Part shown: positions 1 to 6,437 of the stretch, one piece after another
How positions within the stretch are numbered: position 1 is the stretch's first letter
How the letters are laid out: the number at the start of each line of letters is the position of its first letter
DNA from: a virus
Direction: 5' to 3' (one strand)
Length of the DNA stretch: 40,126 nt
Virus record (IMG/VR): IMGVR_UViG_3300043568_000184
Coordinates: 1-40,126 of that record
Position numbers and translations under genes: made by a program
Notes under the pieces: generated by a model
Database searches by the model: none
Told to the model about the DNA's origin: nothing
What the model saw: only the letters and a program-made list of their open reading frames with translations

Positions 1-157
1 AGGGAGAGAGATGTATACGTGGTAGGTGTTAACTACCAGGGGGTTGGACAATTTCTCTTTGGACCTTACGAGTCAGAGGCTATGGCTACCAAAGACTTCG
101 AGGGTCGAGGTAACATACAGGCACTCAAGTCCGGTGATGTAGCAAGGGTATTCAAGG
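1..157. repeat. Terminal overlap, left copy
   Basis: These bases recur at 39970-40126 with six differences (positions 6, 15, 24, 120, 138 and 141), all third-position synonymous transitions. This is the sign of a circular or circularly permuted genome, assembled from two close strains. Confidence 0.9.
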
Positions 158-222
158 TGCTTGCACCTAGTAAAATCTTTGACGACACGCCGATACAAGG
201 TGATTTATTTGACACACGTTAA
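1..222 (+). CDS. Hypothetical protein, 3' part (gene spans the contig junction)
   Basis: The frame is open from base 1 and ends with TAA at 222. It is the C-terminal part of the gene that starts at 39859: the last 157 bases of the contig repeat this stretch and run into it in the same frame. Joined, the protein is about 110 residues, with a charged N-terminus and a region containing NYQGVGQFLFGPYESE. The in-frame GTG at 19 is therefore probably not a real start. No family is recognised. It is the last gene of the rightward operon that begins near 35541 and is followed by the hairpin at 256-276. Confidence 0.8.
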   Translation, partial: RERDVYVVGVNYQGVGQFLFGPYESEAMATKDFEGRGNIQALKSGDVARVFKVLAPSKIFDDTPIQGDLFDTR

Positions 223-237
223 AACAAAACATAGTAT
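209..237 (+). promoter_or_regulatory. Sigma70-type promoter candidate for the replication operon
   Basis: A consensus -35 TTGACA lies at 209-214, followed by a 17-base spacer and TAGTAT (4 of 6 to TATAAT) at 232-237. Transcription would start near 244, about 205 bases before the first replication gene, leaving a long structured leader. The -35 overlaps the end of the preceding gene. This is inferred from sequence only. Confidence 0.55.
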
Positions 238-239
238 CA

Positions 240-255
240 TATATAGTACTATATA
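240..255. promoter_or_regulatory. 16-bp perfect palindrome at the predicted transcription start
   Basis: TATATAGTACTATATA reads the same on both strands and sits over the transcription start predicted from the promoter at 209-237. An operator at this place could block initiation. It shares only the central GTAC with the CTGAC-type palindromes of the right arm, so it would be a different or strongly diverged site. Confidence 0.4.
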
Positions 256-276
256 AGAAGCCCCTTAAGGGCTTCT
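256..276 (+). terminator. Hairpin after the right-arm operon (terminator-like)
   Basis: AGAAGCCC (256-263) pairs perfectly with GGGCTTCT (269-276) around a 5-base loop. No clean T-tract follows, so termination may be partial. It lies between the stop at 222 and the riboswitch-like leader, and would separate the small-gene operon from the replication operon. If the promoter at 209-237 is real, the hairpin is also the first element of that transcript. Confidence 0.45.
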
Positions 277-308
277 AGTTATAGTAGTTCATTACTCTCC
301 TAGTGATG

Positions 309-435
309 GGTGGTGGGTATGTTCCTAGTGCATGCTCACCACCACAAGGCAGCACCAAGTGGTCAACAGATGATAAGGGGAAGTATCATCTGATTGTTCG
401 GGTGCAATCCCTGTTGCTGCCACGCAAGTAACAAC
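309..435 (+). promoter_or_regulatory. Cobalamin-riboswitch-like structured leader
   Basis: The leader carries blocks resembling the cobalamin riboswitch core in the right order: GGGGAA (377-382), GGTGCAATCC (401-410), and GCTGCCACGCAA (416-427), where the family has GCnG-CCCGCnACTGT. Paired elements visible are GGTGGTG/CACCACC (309-315 with 337-343), CAGATGATA/TATCATCTG (367-375 with 384-392), and GGCAGCA with TGCTGCC (348-354 with 415-421). The Shine-Dalgarno GAAAGGA (437-443) of the gene at 450 follows at once, so translational control is conceivable. The 17-base insertion between GGGGAA and GGTG differs from the usual core, so this could be a variant class or a different structured leader. 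Confidence 0.45.
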
Positions 436-449
436 AGAAAGGACACAAG

Positions 450-656
450 ATGTCTGTGAAAATAAATGGGTATGACTTACCAAGTCACATCTCATACTCA
501 CAACTAACCACATGGTTAGATTGTGGTTGGAAGTACTACCTATCTCGTATCGTCCAGTTAAAAGAGGATGGTTCTTGGTGGTTAGTAGGAGGTTCATCAG
601 TTCATGAGGCTACTGAAGCCTTTGACCATGCTATGTACGAGGAGTTGGGCAAATGA
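450..656 (+). CDS. RecB/Cas4-like PD-(D/E)XK nuclease, N-terminal part
   Basis: This 68-residue product holds the N-terminal signature of RecB/Cas4-like nucleases: SYSQLTTWLDCGWKYYLSRI followed by VGGSSVHEATEAF, in which the His is the motif I residue. It stops with TGA at 654-656, overlapping the ATG of the next gene by four bases. The catalytic Asp and Lys motifs are in that next gene, so neither half should be an active nuclease alone. The start is supported by GAAAGGA six bases upstream. It is the first gene of the replication operon. Such nucleases act on DNA ends in phage replication or recombination; that role is inferred. Confidence 0.8.
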   Translation: MSVKINGYDLPSHISYSQLTTWLDCGWKYYLSRIVQLKEDGSWWLVGGSSVHEATEAFDHAMYEELGK

Positions 657-1300
657 TTCAAGCAACAGAGCCAGCATTCCTGGACAAGGTGTGGAAAGAT
701 ACGTGGGATAAGGTTAAGACCGCTCACAGTGCCTCTACGGGGCAGGATTCGGCACTCTGGCGTAAGGCAGGGCGTACCACTAAGGCTAACCCAGACGGGG
801 AAGATGAGAAGTGGTGGTTTGAAGAGGGTCGCAACATGCTGGACTCATGGGTTCAGTTCCGGACTGGTCAACTAGGCTGGAGTGTATGGACTACACCTGA
901 CGGTAAGCCTGCCATTGAAATCTCAATGACCCCTAGCATGGGTGATGTCCCAGTCCAAATGGGTATTGACCGTGTGATGGTGACACCAGATGGTGAGTTG
1001 GTTATTGTAGACTTAAAGACTGGTAAGTACACACCATCATCAGACTTACAGTTAGCACTGTATGCTGTGGGTATGGAGAAGACCTTTGGTATCCGACCAA
1101 AGTATGGTACTTACTGGATGGCACGTAGTGGTACAACATCACCACTGATTGACCTAGACTTCTACACTAAGAACATGATAGAGAAAATAGTTGGTGACTT
1201 TGACAGGGCACGTAAGGGTGCACTGTTCATACCTAACTACAATCACTGCAAGATGTGTGGATTTAAGACAGAATGCGAATGGAACAAGGAAGGAAAGTAA
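653..1300 (+). CDS. RecB/Cas4-like PD-(D/E)XK nuclease, C-terminal catalytic part
   Basis: This 215-residue product contains the rest of the nuclease fold: IDRVMVTPDGELVIVDLKTGKY (motifs II and III, with catalytic Asp and Lys), a following QLALYA helix (motif IV-like), and a C-terminal Cys cluster CKMCGFKTEC that may bind an iron-sulphur cluster, as in Cas4/AddB-type enzymes. The family normally keeps the motif I His, found here in the preceding ORF, in one chain. The ATGA overlap suggests termination and re-initiation giving two subunits; a -1 frameshift or an assembly error are the alternatives. A stop in this frame at 623-625 limits any frameshift to bases 626-656. Confidence 0.8.
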   Translation: MIQATEPAFLDKVWKDTWDKVKTAHSASTGQDSALWRKAGRTTKANPDGEDEKWWFEEGRNMLDSWVQFRTGQLGWSVWTTPDGKPAIEISMTPSMGDVPVQMGIDRVMVTPDGELVIVDLKTGKYTPSSDLQLALYAVGMEKTFGIRPKYGTYWMARSGTTSPLIDLDFYTKNMIEKIVGDFDRARKGALFIPNYNHCKMCGFKTECEWNKEGK

Positions 1301-1755
1301 TGACTGAGAAAAACTATGTAGTCAATGTCAAGACAACCAAGGGTACTATCGTCACAGCACGTGGAGATAGTGCGGAAGAACTAATCAGTAACATCAATGC
1401 ACTTGTAGCAGAGGGTGCAGCAGATGCTATCGCAACACTAGAGCAAGTACTGACGGGCATGCCACCGGTATCTCCCAGTAACAGCGCAATCGATACAGTG
1501 GTTGCTTCGTTAGGTGGAACAGTAGTAAGTGAAGCACCAACCACTGGTTTCGCACCAGTACCACCACCACCTAGTGCTGCAGCACCTACATCGGCAGGTC
1601 AGGTATCATGTTCACATGGTCCAATGATTGGTCGTAAGGGTAACGGTGCTAAGGGTGAATGGAAGGGTTACTTCTGTCCAACACCTAAGGGTACGCCAGA
1701 CCAGTGCCAACCACAGTGGCTCACTAAGAAAGACCCTGCTTGGAATACACTATAA
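1300..1755 (+). CDS. Hypothetical protein with C-terminal Cys/His motif
   Basis: The start chosen is ATG 1300, which overlaps the previous TAA (TAATG) and is preceded by AAGGAAGGAAAG; an in-frame ATG at 1273 would overlap the nuclease more. The 151-residue product has an N-terminal beta-rich segment, a Pro/Ala-rich linker around residues 75-105, and a C-terminal module with CSHGPM, YFCP and DQCQPQW, a possible zinc site. It lies between a nuclease and a RecA-like ATPase, so a DNA-binding accessory role (for example single-strand binding) is possible. The family is not recognised. Confidence 0.7.
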   Translation: MTEKNYVVNVKTTKGTIVTARGDSAEELISNINALVAEGAADAIATLEQVLTGMPPVSPSNSAIDTVVASLGGTVVSEAPTTGFAPVPPPPSAAAPTSAGQVSCSHGPMIGRKGNGAKGEWKGYFCPTPKGTPDQCQPQWLTKKDPAWNTL

Positions 1756-1779
1756 TCTAATCACTACCTAGGAGATAAC

Positions 1780-2562
1780 ATGAAGACACTAATGAGAGCA
1801 GTAGGTCGCCCCGATATAGGGGGCGAGCCTATGCCACCAGTGTTTCGTGCATTTGATGAGAACCAAATCATCTTCCGTAGGGCAGAGGTCAGCATGATTG
1901 CAGGTCAGCCAGGGGCAGGTAAATCCACACTTGCCCTTGCGCTGGCCCTGCGTATGCAGGCACCAACTCTGTACCTATCAGCGGATACCAATGCACACAC
2001 TATGGCAATGAGATTGTACTCAATGATTACTGGTAATTCACAATCAGAATCAGAGAAGATAATCTCTGAGAATCCAGAGCAAGCCAAGCAAGCACTAGCC
2101 CAAGCACGACACATCTACTGGTCATTCGATTCCAACCCTGGACTTGGTGACATTGATGATGAGGTAACAGCAATCGAAGAATTGCTAGGTGAATCACCTG
2201 CACTAATCATTGTTGATAACCTCATGGATGTGGCGATGGATGGTGGCGAGGAGTTTGGTGGTATGCGTTCTGCTATGAAGGAGTTGAAGTACCTTGCAAG
2301 AGATACCAATGCGGCTGTGCTTGTACTGCACCACACTAAAGAATCCTACAGCGCAGACCCATGCCCACCACGAAGCGCAGTACAGGGAATGGTTAATCAG
2401 TTACCAGCACTCATCCTTACAGTCGGACAACACCAAGAAATGATGGCTGTTGCCCCTGTAAAGAATCGTTATGGTAAGGCTGACCCCTCCGGTAACACAC
2501 CAGTGTGGCTGCGATTCAATCCTGAGTACATGTACTTGGCTGACCTAGAGGAAGCACGATGA
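1780..2562 (+). CDS. RecA/DnaB-like AAA ATPase (replicative helicase or recombinase)
   Basis: This 260-residue P-loop ATPase has Walker A GQPGAGKST near residue 43, Walker B ALIIVDN near residue 140, and AVLVLHHTKES, where RecA/DnaB-type proteins keep a sensor His. The size fits the short RecA-fold ATPases (AAA_25/RepA/DnaB-C type) used by actinophages as helicase or recombinase. The start has AGGAG about seven bases upstream. It sits between nuclease and primase genes, consistent with a role at the replication fork. Sequence alone does not separate helicase from recombinase. Confidence 0.8.
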   Translation: MKTLMRAVGRPDIGGEPMPPVFRAFDENQIIFRRAEVSMIAGQPGAGKSTLALALALRMQAPTLYLSADTNAHTMAMRLYSMITGNSQSESEKIISENPEQAKQALAQARHIYWSFDSNPGLGDIDDEVTAIEELLGESPALIIVDNLMDVAMDGGEEFGGMRSAMKELKYLARDTNAAVLVLHHTKESYSADPCPPRSAVQGMVNQLPALILTVGQHQEMMAVAPVKNRYGKADPSGNTPVWLRFNPEYMYLADLEEAR

Positions 2563-2705
2563 GAAAGAAAAGAATCAAGTGTAACCAATGCCATGAGGAA
2601 CAAGAGACAACTACAATCTTTATCCACATAGTTGAGTGCGATAGGAACATCAGACACTACGCAAAGAAACTCATTGCCGAACTGGAACGAGAACTACGTG
2701 AGTAA
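2559..2705 (+). CDS. Small zinc-ribbon-like protein (48 aa)
   Basis: ATG 2559 overlaps the TGA of the ATPase gene (ATGA), and the frame ends with TAA at 2705. The product begins with basic residues and CNQCHEEQ, has one more Cys (VECD), and ends in an amphipathic, Glu/Arg-rich helix. One CxxC pair plus a Cys/His could bind zinc. It is one of several tiny Cys-rich proteins in the rightward operons. No function can be assigned. Confidence 0.65.
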   Translation: MRKKRIKCNQCHEEQETTTIFIHIVECDRNIRHYAKKLIAELERELRE

Positions 2706-3033
2706 GAGTAAACAAAAAGGTACGTCAGCAGAAACTGCCGTAGTTAACTGGCTTAACAGTAAAGGAAGAAAGCATGTGGAACGACGAGCACTATCTGGCC
2801 TTCTTGACAGGGGCGATATTGCTGGTATTCCTGGTGTTGTTATCGAGGTAAAGAACCATCAGCGTATGGAACTTTCAGCATGGCTCAAAGAACTAGAGGT
2901 TGAGATGCATAACGACAAGGCAGATACCGGTGCAGTAGTACACAAGAAGAAAGGTACTACCGATGTAGGCATGTGGTACGCCACAATGCCAGTACATGGA
3001 TGGTATAAACTATTGGAGGAAGCAGGTTACTAA
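2698..3033 (+). CDS. PD-(D/E)XK nuclease, Holliday-junction-resolvase-like
   Basis: The start chosen is GTG 2698 (VSKSKQKGTSAE), overlapping the previous stop; an upstream in-frame start at 2632 would lie wholly inside the preceding gene. The 111-residue product has an N-terminal Glu in GTSAETAVVNWL, then RGDIAGIPGVVIEVKN, which fits the D-x(n)-ExK catalytic core of archaeal Hjc-like and VRR-NUC-like resolvases. It lies directly before the primase, with a TAATG overlap. Branch resolution during replication or packaging is the likely role. A general recombination nuclease is the alternative. Confidence 0.75.
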   Translation: MSKSKQKGTSAETAVVNWLNSKGRKHVERRALSGLLDRGDIAGIPGVVIEVKNHQRMELSAWLKELEVEMHNDKADTGAVVHKKKGTTDVGMWYATMPVHGWYKLLEEAGY

Positions 3034-3410
3034 TGGAAAAGCATAGCATCTTGGCTGTGCTTGAGCATTATGGTGGGTCAATCTATCGTGAGCGTAATGG
3101 GTGGCAGAAACTTAAGTGTCCATTCCACGATGACTCACATGCATCAGCCACAGTTAACATAGAAGAAAATGCATTCAACTGTTTTGGTTGTGGCATTAAA
3201 GGTGATACTTACAAAATCATTATGGAGAAGGAAGGAATAGAATTTCGTGAAGCAGTCAAGGTCGCAGAAGGAATCACTGGGCAAAGCAGTAGTGCACTAC
3301 GCAAAGTACATAGCGGAGGCAGAGGGGTATCTAGCAAGTCGGGGAATCACCTTAGCAGACGCGCATACAGCCCACCTGGGCTTGGTCGTAGAGCCTCTAC
3401 CAGGCCATGA
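3033..3410 (+). CDS. DNA primase, CHC2 zinc-finger part
   Basis: The first 80 or so residues are a DnaG-type zinc-binding domain: CPFHDDSH (Cys29, His32) and NCFGCG (Cys50, Cys53), followed by GIEFREAVKVAEGITG. After about residue 85 the frame reads through Ser/Arg-rich sequence that looks either like a linker or out of frame, and ends at 3410. The TOPRIM part lies in the +1 frame from 3247, so the two ORFs overlap by more than 150 bases. A zinc-domain protein working with a separate TOPRIM subunit and a frameshifted fusion are both possible. The start overlaps the previous stop (TAATG). Confidence 0.8.
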   Translation: MEKHSILAVLEHYGGSIYRERNGWQKLKCPFHDDSHASATVNIEENAFNCFGCGIKGDTYKIIMEKEGIEFREAVKVAEGITGQSSSALRKVHSGGRGVSSKSGNHLSRRAYSPPGLGRRASTRP

Positions 3411-3864
3411 ACAGTTCATTGGTAGGCTAGCCATACCATACATCACACCCACTGGTGTGGTGGACATTAGGTTCCGTTCTATCAATGGAGAAGAACCTAA
3501 GTACATGGGTATGTCAGGCAGTGAGACAAGGTTATACAATGTAGCAGCAATCGGTCAGGCAACTGACTTCATAGCAGTATGTGAAGGAGAGATAGATGCA
3601 ATCACGCTCACGCAAAAGTGTGGTATCCCGGCAATTGGGGTTCCTGGTGCTAACTCGTGGAAAAGACATTACTCGAAACTCTTACAAGACTTCGAGCGTA
3701 TCTATGTCTTTGCGGATGGTGACCAGCCAGGCTCGGACTTTGGTAAGAAACTGGCGAGAGAAGTTCAGGGAGTTATTGTAATCAACATGCCTGATGGTGA
3801 AGATGTAAATAGTATATTCAACAAACAAGGAACAGAGTTCTTTAGAGAGAAGGTAGCAGCATGA
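3247..3864 (+). CDS. DNA primase, TOPRIM catalytic part
   Basis: This product carries YLASRGIT and LGLVVEPLPG, then a TOPRIM domain: VCEGEIDAIT (catalytic Glu) and YVFADGDQPGSDFG (DxD metal site). It synthesises RNA primers together with the zinc domain encoded by the overlapping upstream ORF. An in-frame TAG at 3238-3240 lies two codons before GTG 3247, and AAGGAAGG at 3228-3235 could serve that GTG, so independent translation is plausible. A +1 shift between 3241 and 3410 would fuse the two. Its stop overlaps the next ATG by four bases. Confidence 0.8.
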   Translation: MKQSRSQKESLGKAVVHYAKYIAEAEGYLASRGITLADAHTAHLGLVVEPLPGHEQFIGRLAIPYITPTGVVDIRFRSINGEEPKYMGMSGSETRLYNVAAIGQATDFIAVCEGEIDAITLTQKCGIPAIGVPGANSWKRHYSKLLQDFERIYVFADGDQPGSDFGKKLAREVQGVIVINMPDGEDVNSIFNKQGTEFFREKVAA

Positions 3865-4325
3865 GTAAGATGAAGAGTGAGTGGGAAGATGAGTACTTCG
3901 GCGAGGGATACGTTTACATCGCAGGAGATTGGGGTCATACTGAACCTACTAAGGGACTTCGGGATAAAGATAGAGCACGTGAAGAGGCTAAGCAACGACA
4001 CCCTTCTTCAGGTAACCGTAAGTCTCCCACCCAAGAGGTAGATGAGTTCTGTCTACGCTTTGCGCTGTATGATATTCAAGATGAGTTAGCAGACATCTTG
4101 CTTAGCAAACACGAGGACTATGGTCCTAAGAATATTAGTGATGCACCTGGCGGTGCTCTCAATGGTATTCGTGTTCGTATGCACGACAAGGTAGCACGAC
4201 TTAATAACTTAATAGATAGTGGTAAAGAACCAAAGCATGAATCAATCCGAGACACACTCGTGGACATCGCCAACTATGCAACCATTGCAATCATGGTCAT
4301 AGATGACGTATGGGACACTGAGTAA
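3861..4325 (+). CDS. DUF1599-type (nucleotide modification associated) protein
   Basis: The C-terminal half contains LLSKHEDYGPKNI, GIRVRMHDKVARL and ESIRDTLVDIANYATI, the pattern of the DUF1599 / Nmad1 family, an all-helical fold linked to nucleotide metabolism in phages. The N-terminal 50 residues are charged and appear specific to this protein. ATG 3861 overlaps the primase stop. A role in trimming or modifying nucleotide pools is inferred from family context. The substrate is unknown. Confidence 0.65.
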   Translation: MSKMKSEWEDEYFGEGYVYIAGDWGHTEPTKGLRDKDRAREEAKQRHPSSGNRKSPTQEVDEFCLRFALYDIQDELADILLSKHEDYGPKNISDAPGGALNGIRVRMHDKVARLNNLIDSGKEPKHESIRDTLVDIANYATIAIMVIDDVWDTE

Positions 4326-4343
4326 ACAGATAAGGAAAACAAC

Positions 4344-5102
4344 ATGAAGCGTATCGTAGTACTATCCGACATGCAAATACCGTATAACGATAAACGTGCA
4401 ACTCGTGCAGTTATGAACTTTGTTGCAGACTACGAACCAGATGAGTTGTTCTGTGTAGGTGATGAGGCTGATAGCCCAGAACCTTCACGTTGGAACAAGG
4501 GTTTGGCTGGAGAGTTTGAAGGAACTCTACAGAAAGGTCTAGACGAAACGACCAAGATAATGACTGGCTTCAAGGAAGCCTTAGGCGACAAGCCTTTCCA
4601 TACAATGAGGAGTAATCATGGAGACAGAATTCAGAACTACGTCACACGATTTGCCCCTGCTCTTGCATCGTTACGTGACCTTGAGTATTCCAAGTTACTT
4701 AGGTACCGTGAGAATGAAATTACATATCACGATAAATTTTATCAGTTCACCCCAGGATGGATTCTCGCTCATGGAGATGAGGGTCGTGCCAACAAACAAC
4801 CTGGTGGGACTGCTCTTACCCTTGCTAAACAAATTGGGGCTTCGGTTATCTGCGGTCACACGCACAAGCAGGGTATACAACATGAACACACCGGCTTCGG
4901 TGGTCAGATTAGACACAAGTTATATGGGGTGGAAGTTGGCCATCTCATGGACATATCGCAAGCGCACTATCTCGGACAGACTGGTGCTAACTGGCAACAA
5001 GGATTCACTATACTCTACCAACGTAGAGGCAATGTAACCCCTGTCAATGTTCCAATCAATGGTCGCTCATTCGTAGTTGAGGGTAAGGTTTATGAGTTCT
5101 AA
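4344..5102 (+). CDS. Calcineurin-like metallophosphoesterase
   Basis: The metallophosphoesterase motifs occur in order: VVLSDMQIP (first Asp), ELFCVGDEAD (GD), RSNHGD (GNHD/E-like), WILAHGDE and VICGHTHKQG. The 252 residues match small phage phosphoesterases of this superfamily, which hydrolyse phosphodiesters or nucleotides with two metal ions. It lies in the replication operon, and AAGGA precedes the ATG. The substrate cannot be read from sequence; DNA-end or nucleotide processing would fit the neighbours. Confidence 0.85.
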   Translation: MKRIVVLSDMQIPYNDKRATRAVMNFVADYEPDELFCVGDEADSPEPSRWNKGLAGEFEGTLQKGLDETTKIMTGFKEALGDKPFHTMRSNHGDRIQNYVTRFAPALASLRDLEYSKLLRYRENEITYHDKFYQFTPGWILAHGDEGRANKQPGGTALTLAKQIGASVICGHTHKQGIQHEHTGFGGQIRHKLYGVEVGHLMDISQAHYLGQTGANWQQGFTILYQRRGNVTPVNVPINGRSFVVEGKVYEF

Positions 5103-5751
5103 TGATAATTTTGTCCAAGAGTATGAAGGTATGGTTCGACAGATTGCATCCGAATATCATCGCAAGTATCCAATGGTGGAGAAAGCAGATTTAGAACAAG
5201 AGATTTGGTTGTGGTTTGTGCAGCATCCACGCAAGATGGAGGAGTGGACAACTACACATGAGTCGAAAGACTCTGACAAGTTGATTGCTCGCTCCCTCCG
5301 GAATGCTTCGCATGACTACTGCATCAAGGAGAAGGCACGAGTAGAGGGGTATGCACCTGATGATGTATTCTTCTACAAGAAGGAGTTCATCAAGATGATG
5401 ATTCCTGCTGTGCTATCAGATGACTGGCAGAAGATTGAGAACAGCATGGCTAACATGGGTCGTACCATGAAAGCCCCATCGGAGTCAGGTGACTTCATGG
5501 CTTATGCTGCGGATATCAAGAAGGCATTCGAGGAACTTGATGAGACAGAACAGAACCTAGTGTTCTTGTTCTATGGTGAGGATGTTGATTCAAAGACACT
5601 TCACGACATGGTTAACAATGAACGACCAACTGCTAGGGCTACGGCAATGGCAGCCAATCGTTCACTCAACAAGATGGTTAGAAAACTAGGTGGCTTTGCG
5701 CCACAGAAAGATAATGACTATGTTGAACCAGAGAAAGTTGAAGTGGAATGA
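5092..5751 (+). CDS. Sigma-factor-like transcription protein
   Basis: The start chosen is ATG 5092, which overlaps the previous stop; TTG 5077 is a less likely upstream option. The N-terminal part (FVQEYEGMVRQIASEY, ADLEQEIWLWFVQHP) resembles sigma region 2, which binds core polymerase and the -10 element. The C-terminal part (FEELDETEQNLVFLFYGE followed by a repeat-rich helix) resembles region 4. At 219 residues it is the size of an ECF-type or phage sigma factor. It may direct host RNA polymerase to late promoters. Its distance from known families leaves the function uncertain. Confidence 0.65.
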   Translation: MSSNDNFVQEYEGMVRQIASEYHRKYPMVEKADLEQEIWLWFVQHPRKMEEWTTTHESKDSDKLIARSLRNASHDYCIKEKARVEGYAPDDVFFYKKEFIKMMIPAVLSDDWQKIENSMANMGRTMKAPSESGDFMAYAADIKKAFEELDETEQNLVFLFYGEDVDSKTLHDMVNNERPTARATAMAANRSLNKMVRKLGGFAPQKDNDYVEPEKVEVE

Positions 5752-5915
5752 TTTGTACAGAATGTCAAAGGGCAGGAGATGCATCAAGATTGTCCTCTGA
5801 ATCTACCTTAGCCCATATGTTCCGGAGGGAACTGTGGTACAAGGCTAAGACCTTACATGCCATGTGCAAGGCAGTTGATTGTTACTGTCAGCATTCAGTT
5901 AAGGCTATAACTTAA
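5748..5915 (+). CDS. Small Cys-rich protein (55 aa)
   Basis: ATG 5748 overlaps the preceding TGA (ATGA), and the frame ends at 5915 just before the convergent terminator. The product has MICTECQRAG at the N-terminus and MCKAVDCYCQHS near the C-terminus, so two Cys groups could form one zinc ribbon. A helical middle (LAHMFRRELWYKAKTL) lies between them. It is the last rightward gene of the replication operon. No family is recognised. Confidence 0.65.
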   Translation: MICTECQRAGDASRLSSESTLAHMFRRELWYKAKTLHAMCKAVDCYCQHSVKAIT

Positions 5916-5921
5916 AACAAA

Positions 5922-5957
5922 AATAACCCCCCTTGGATTTCTCCTTGGGGGGTTATT
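5922..5957. terminator. Bidirectional terminator between convergent arms
   Basis: AATAACCCCCC pairs with GGGGGGTTATT over 11 bp, with A-rich sequence before it on the + strand and T-containing sequence after it, so it can act on both strands. It lies between the last early gene (ends 5915) and the last late gene (ends 5961), where opposing transcripts meet. Confidence 0.85.
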
Positions 5958-5960
5958 GCT

Positions 5961-6437
5961 TTATGAGGATGGAACTTCTTCTGGTAGAGGTTCACCAGGT
6001 TGCCACCATTTGAACTGGCGGTTAGATGATGTACATCCACCACCACCCATGATTTTGTATTGGACTGTCATGGGATATTTACTTCTGGTTTCCCAGAGTA
6101 ATGTGCCTTGCCATACCTTGATACCTTTTGGGTAAGGATATGTATTGGTGCCTGTTGTGTCCAACTTACCATTAGGTAGGTTTCTTGCTAGCCTCATCTT
6201 AACGTAGCGAGGCTTCTTCTTGCACTGCATGTGCAACTGTGCAACCCATAGAGTTCGCTCACCGTTTAAGGTGAATGAGTTGCCACTACTAAATGGAATA
6301 TTAGTCCACTTGTTAGTGCGTAACGATACCGTACTCTCATCCTTCTTTAGTTTACTTGCACCTGCATCAGCCTGTGACGAAGACAACATGAGAACGAGAG
6401 CAGTACTTAGAGATACCGCTACTATCTTGCGAAGCAA
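5961..6437 (-). CDS. Secreted protein with signal peptide, hypothetical
   Basis: This 158-residue product begins with a classical signal peptide: basic MLRK, a hydrophobic stretch of about 15 residues, and a likely cleavage site after SQADA. The mature part is beta-rich with several Trp and two Cys (MQCKKKP, GGGCTSS). It is the last gene of the late operon, one base after the lysin gene. A secreted phage protein here could act in lysis, on the host surface or in superinfection exclusion; none of these is shown by sequence. Confidence 0.7.
   Translation of the reverse strand: MLRKIVAVSLSTALVLMLSSSQADAGASKLKKDESTVSLRTNKWTNIPFSSGNSFTLNGERTLWVAQLHMQCKKKPRYVKMRLARNLPNGKLDTTGTNTYPYPKGIKVWQGTLLWETRSKYPMTVQYKIMGGGGCTSSNRQFKWWQPGEPLPEEVPSS

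Noticed and set aside
1-157. Direct terminal repeat of the T7 packaging type
   Set aside because: The two copies differ at six sites and lie within a coding sequence, with no terminase-proximal placement. An assembly overlap of a circular or permuted genome is more likely.
393-427. tRNA or tmRNA T-arm-like sequence (GTTCGGGTGCAATCCC)
   Set aside because: No acceptor or anticodon arms can be folded around it; the blocks fit a cobalamin-riboswitch core better. No tRNA was recognised anywhere in the window by eye.
325-597. Minus-strand open frame across the riboswitch-like leader
   Set aside because: It opposes the 450 gene and the structured leader, has no family resemblance, and no minus-strand operon exists here.
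450-1300. Cas4 of a CRISPR adaptation module
   Set aside because: The fold and Cys cluster are similar, but there is no Cas1/Cas2 or array; the replication context favours a RecB-like phage nuclease.
4618-5037. 139-codon frame inside the metallophosphoesterase gene
   Set aside because: The overlapping phosphoesterase has all family motifs; this frame shows no domain and has unlikely composition.
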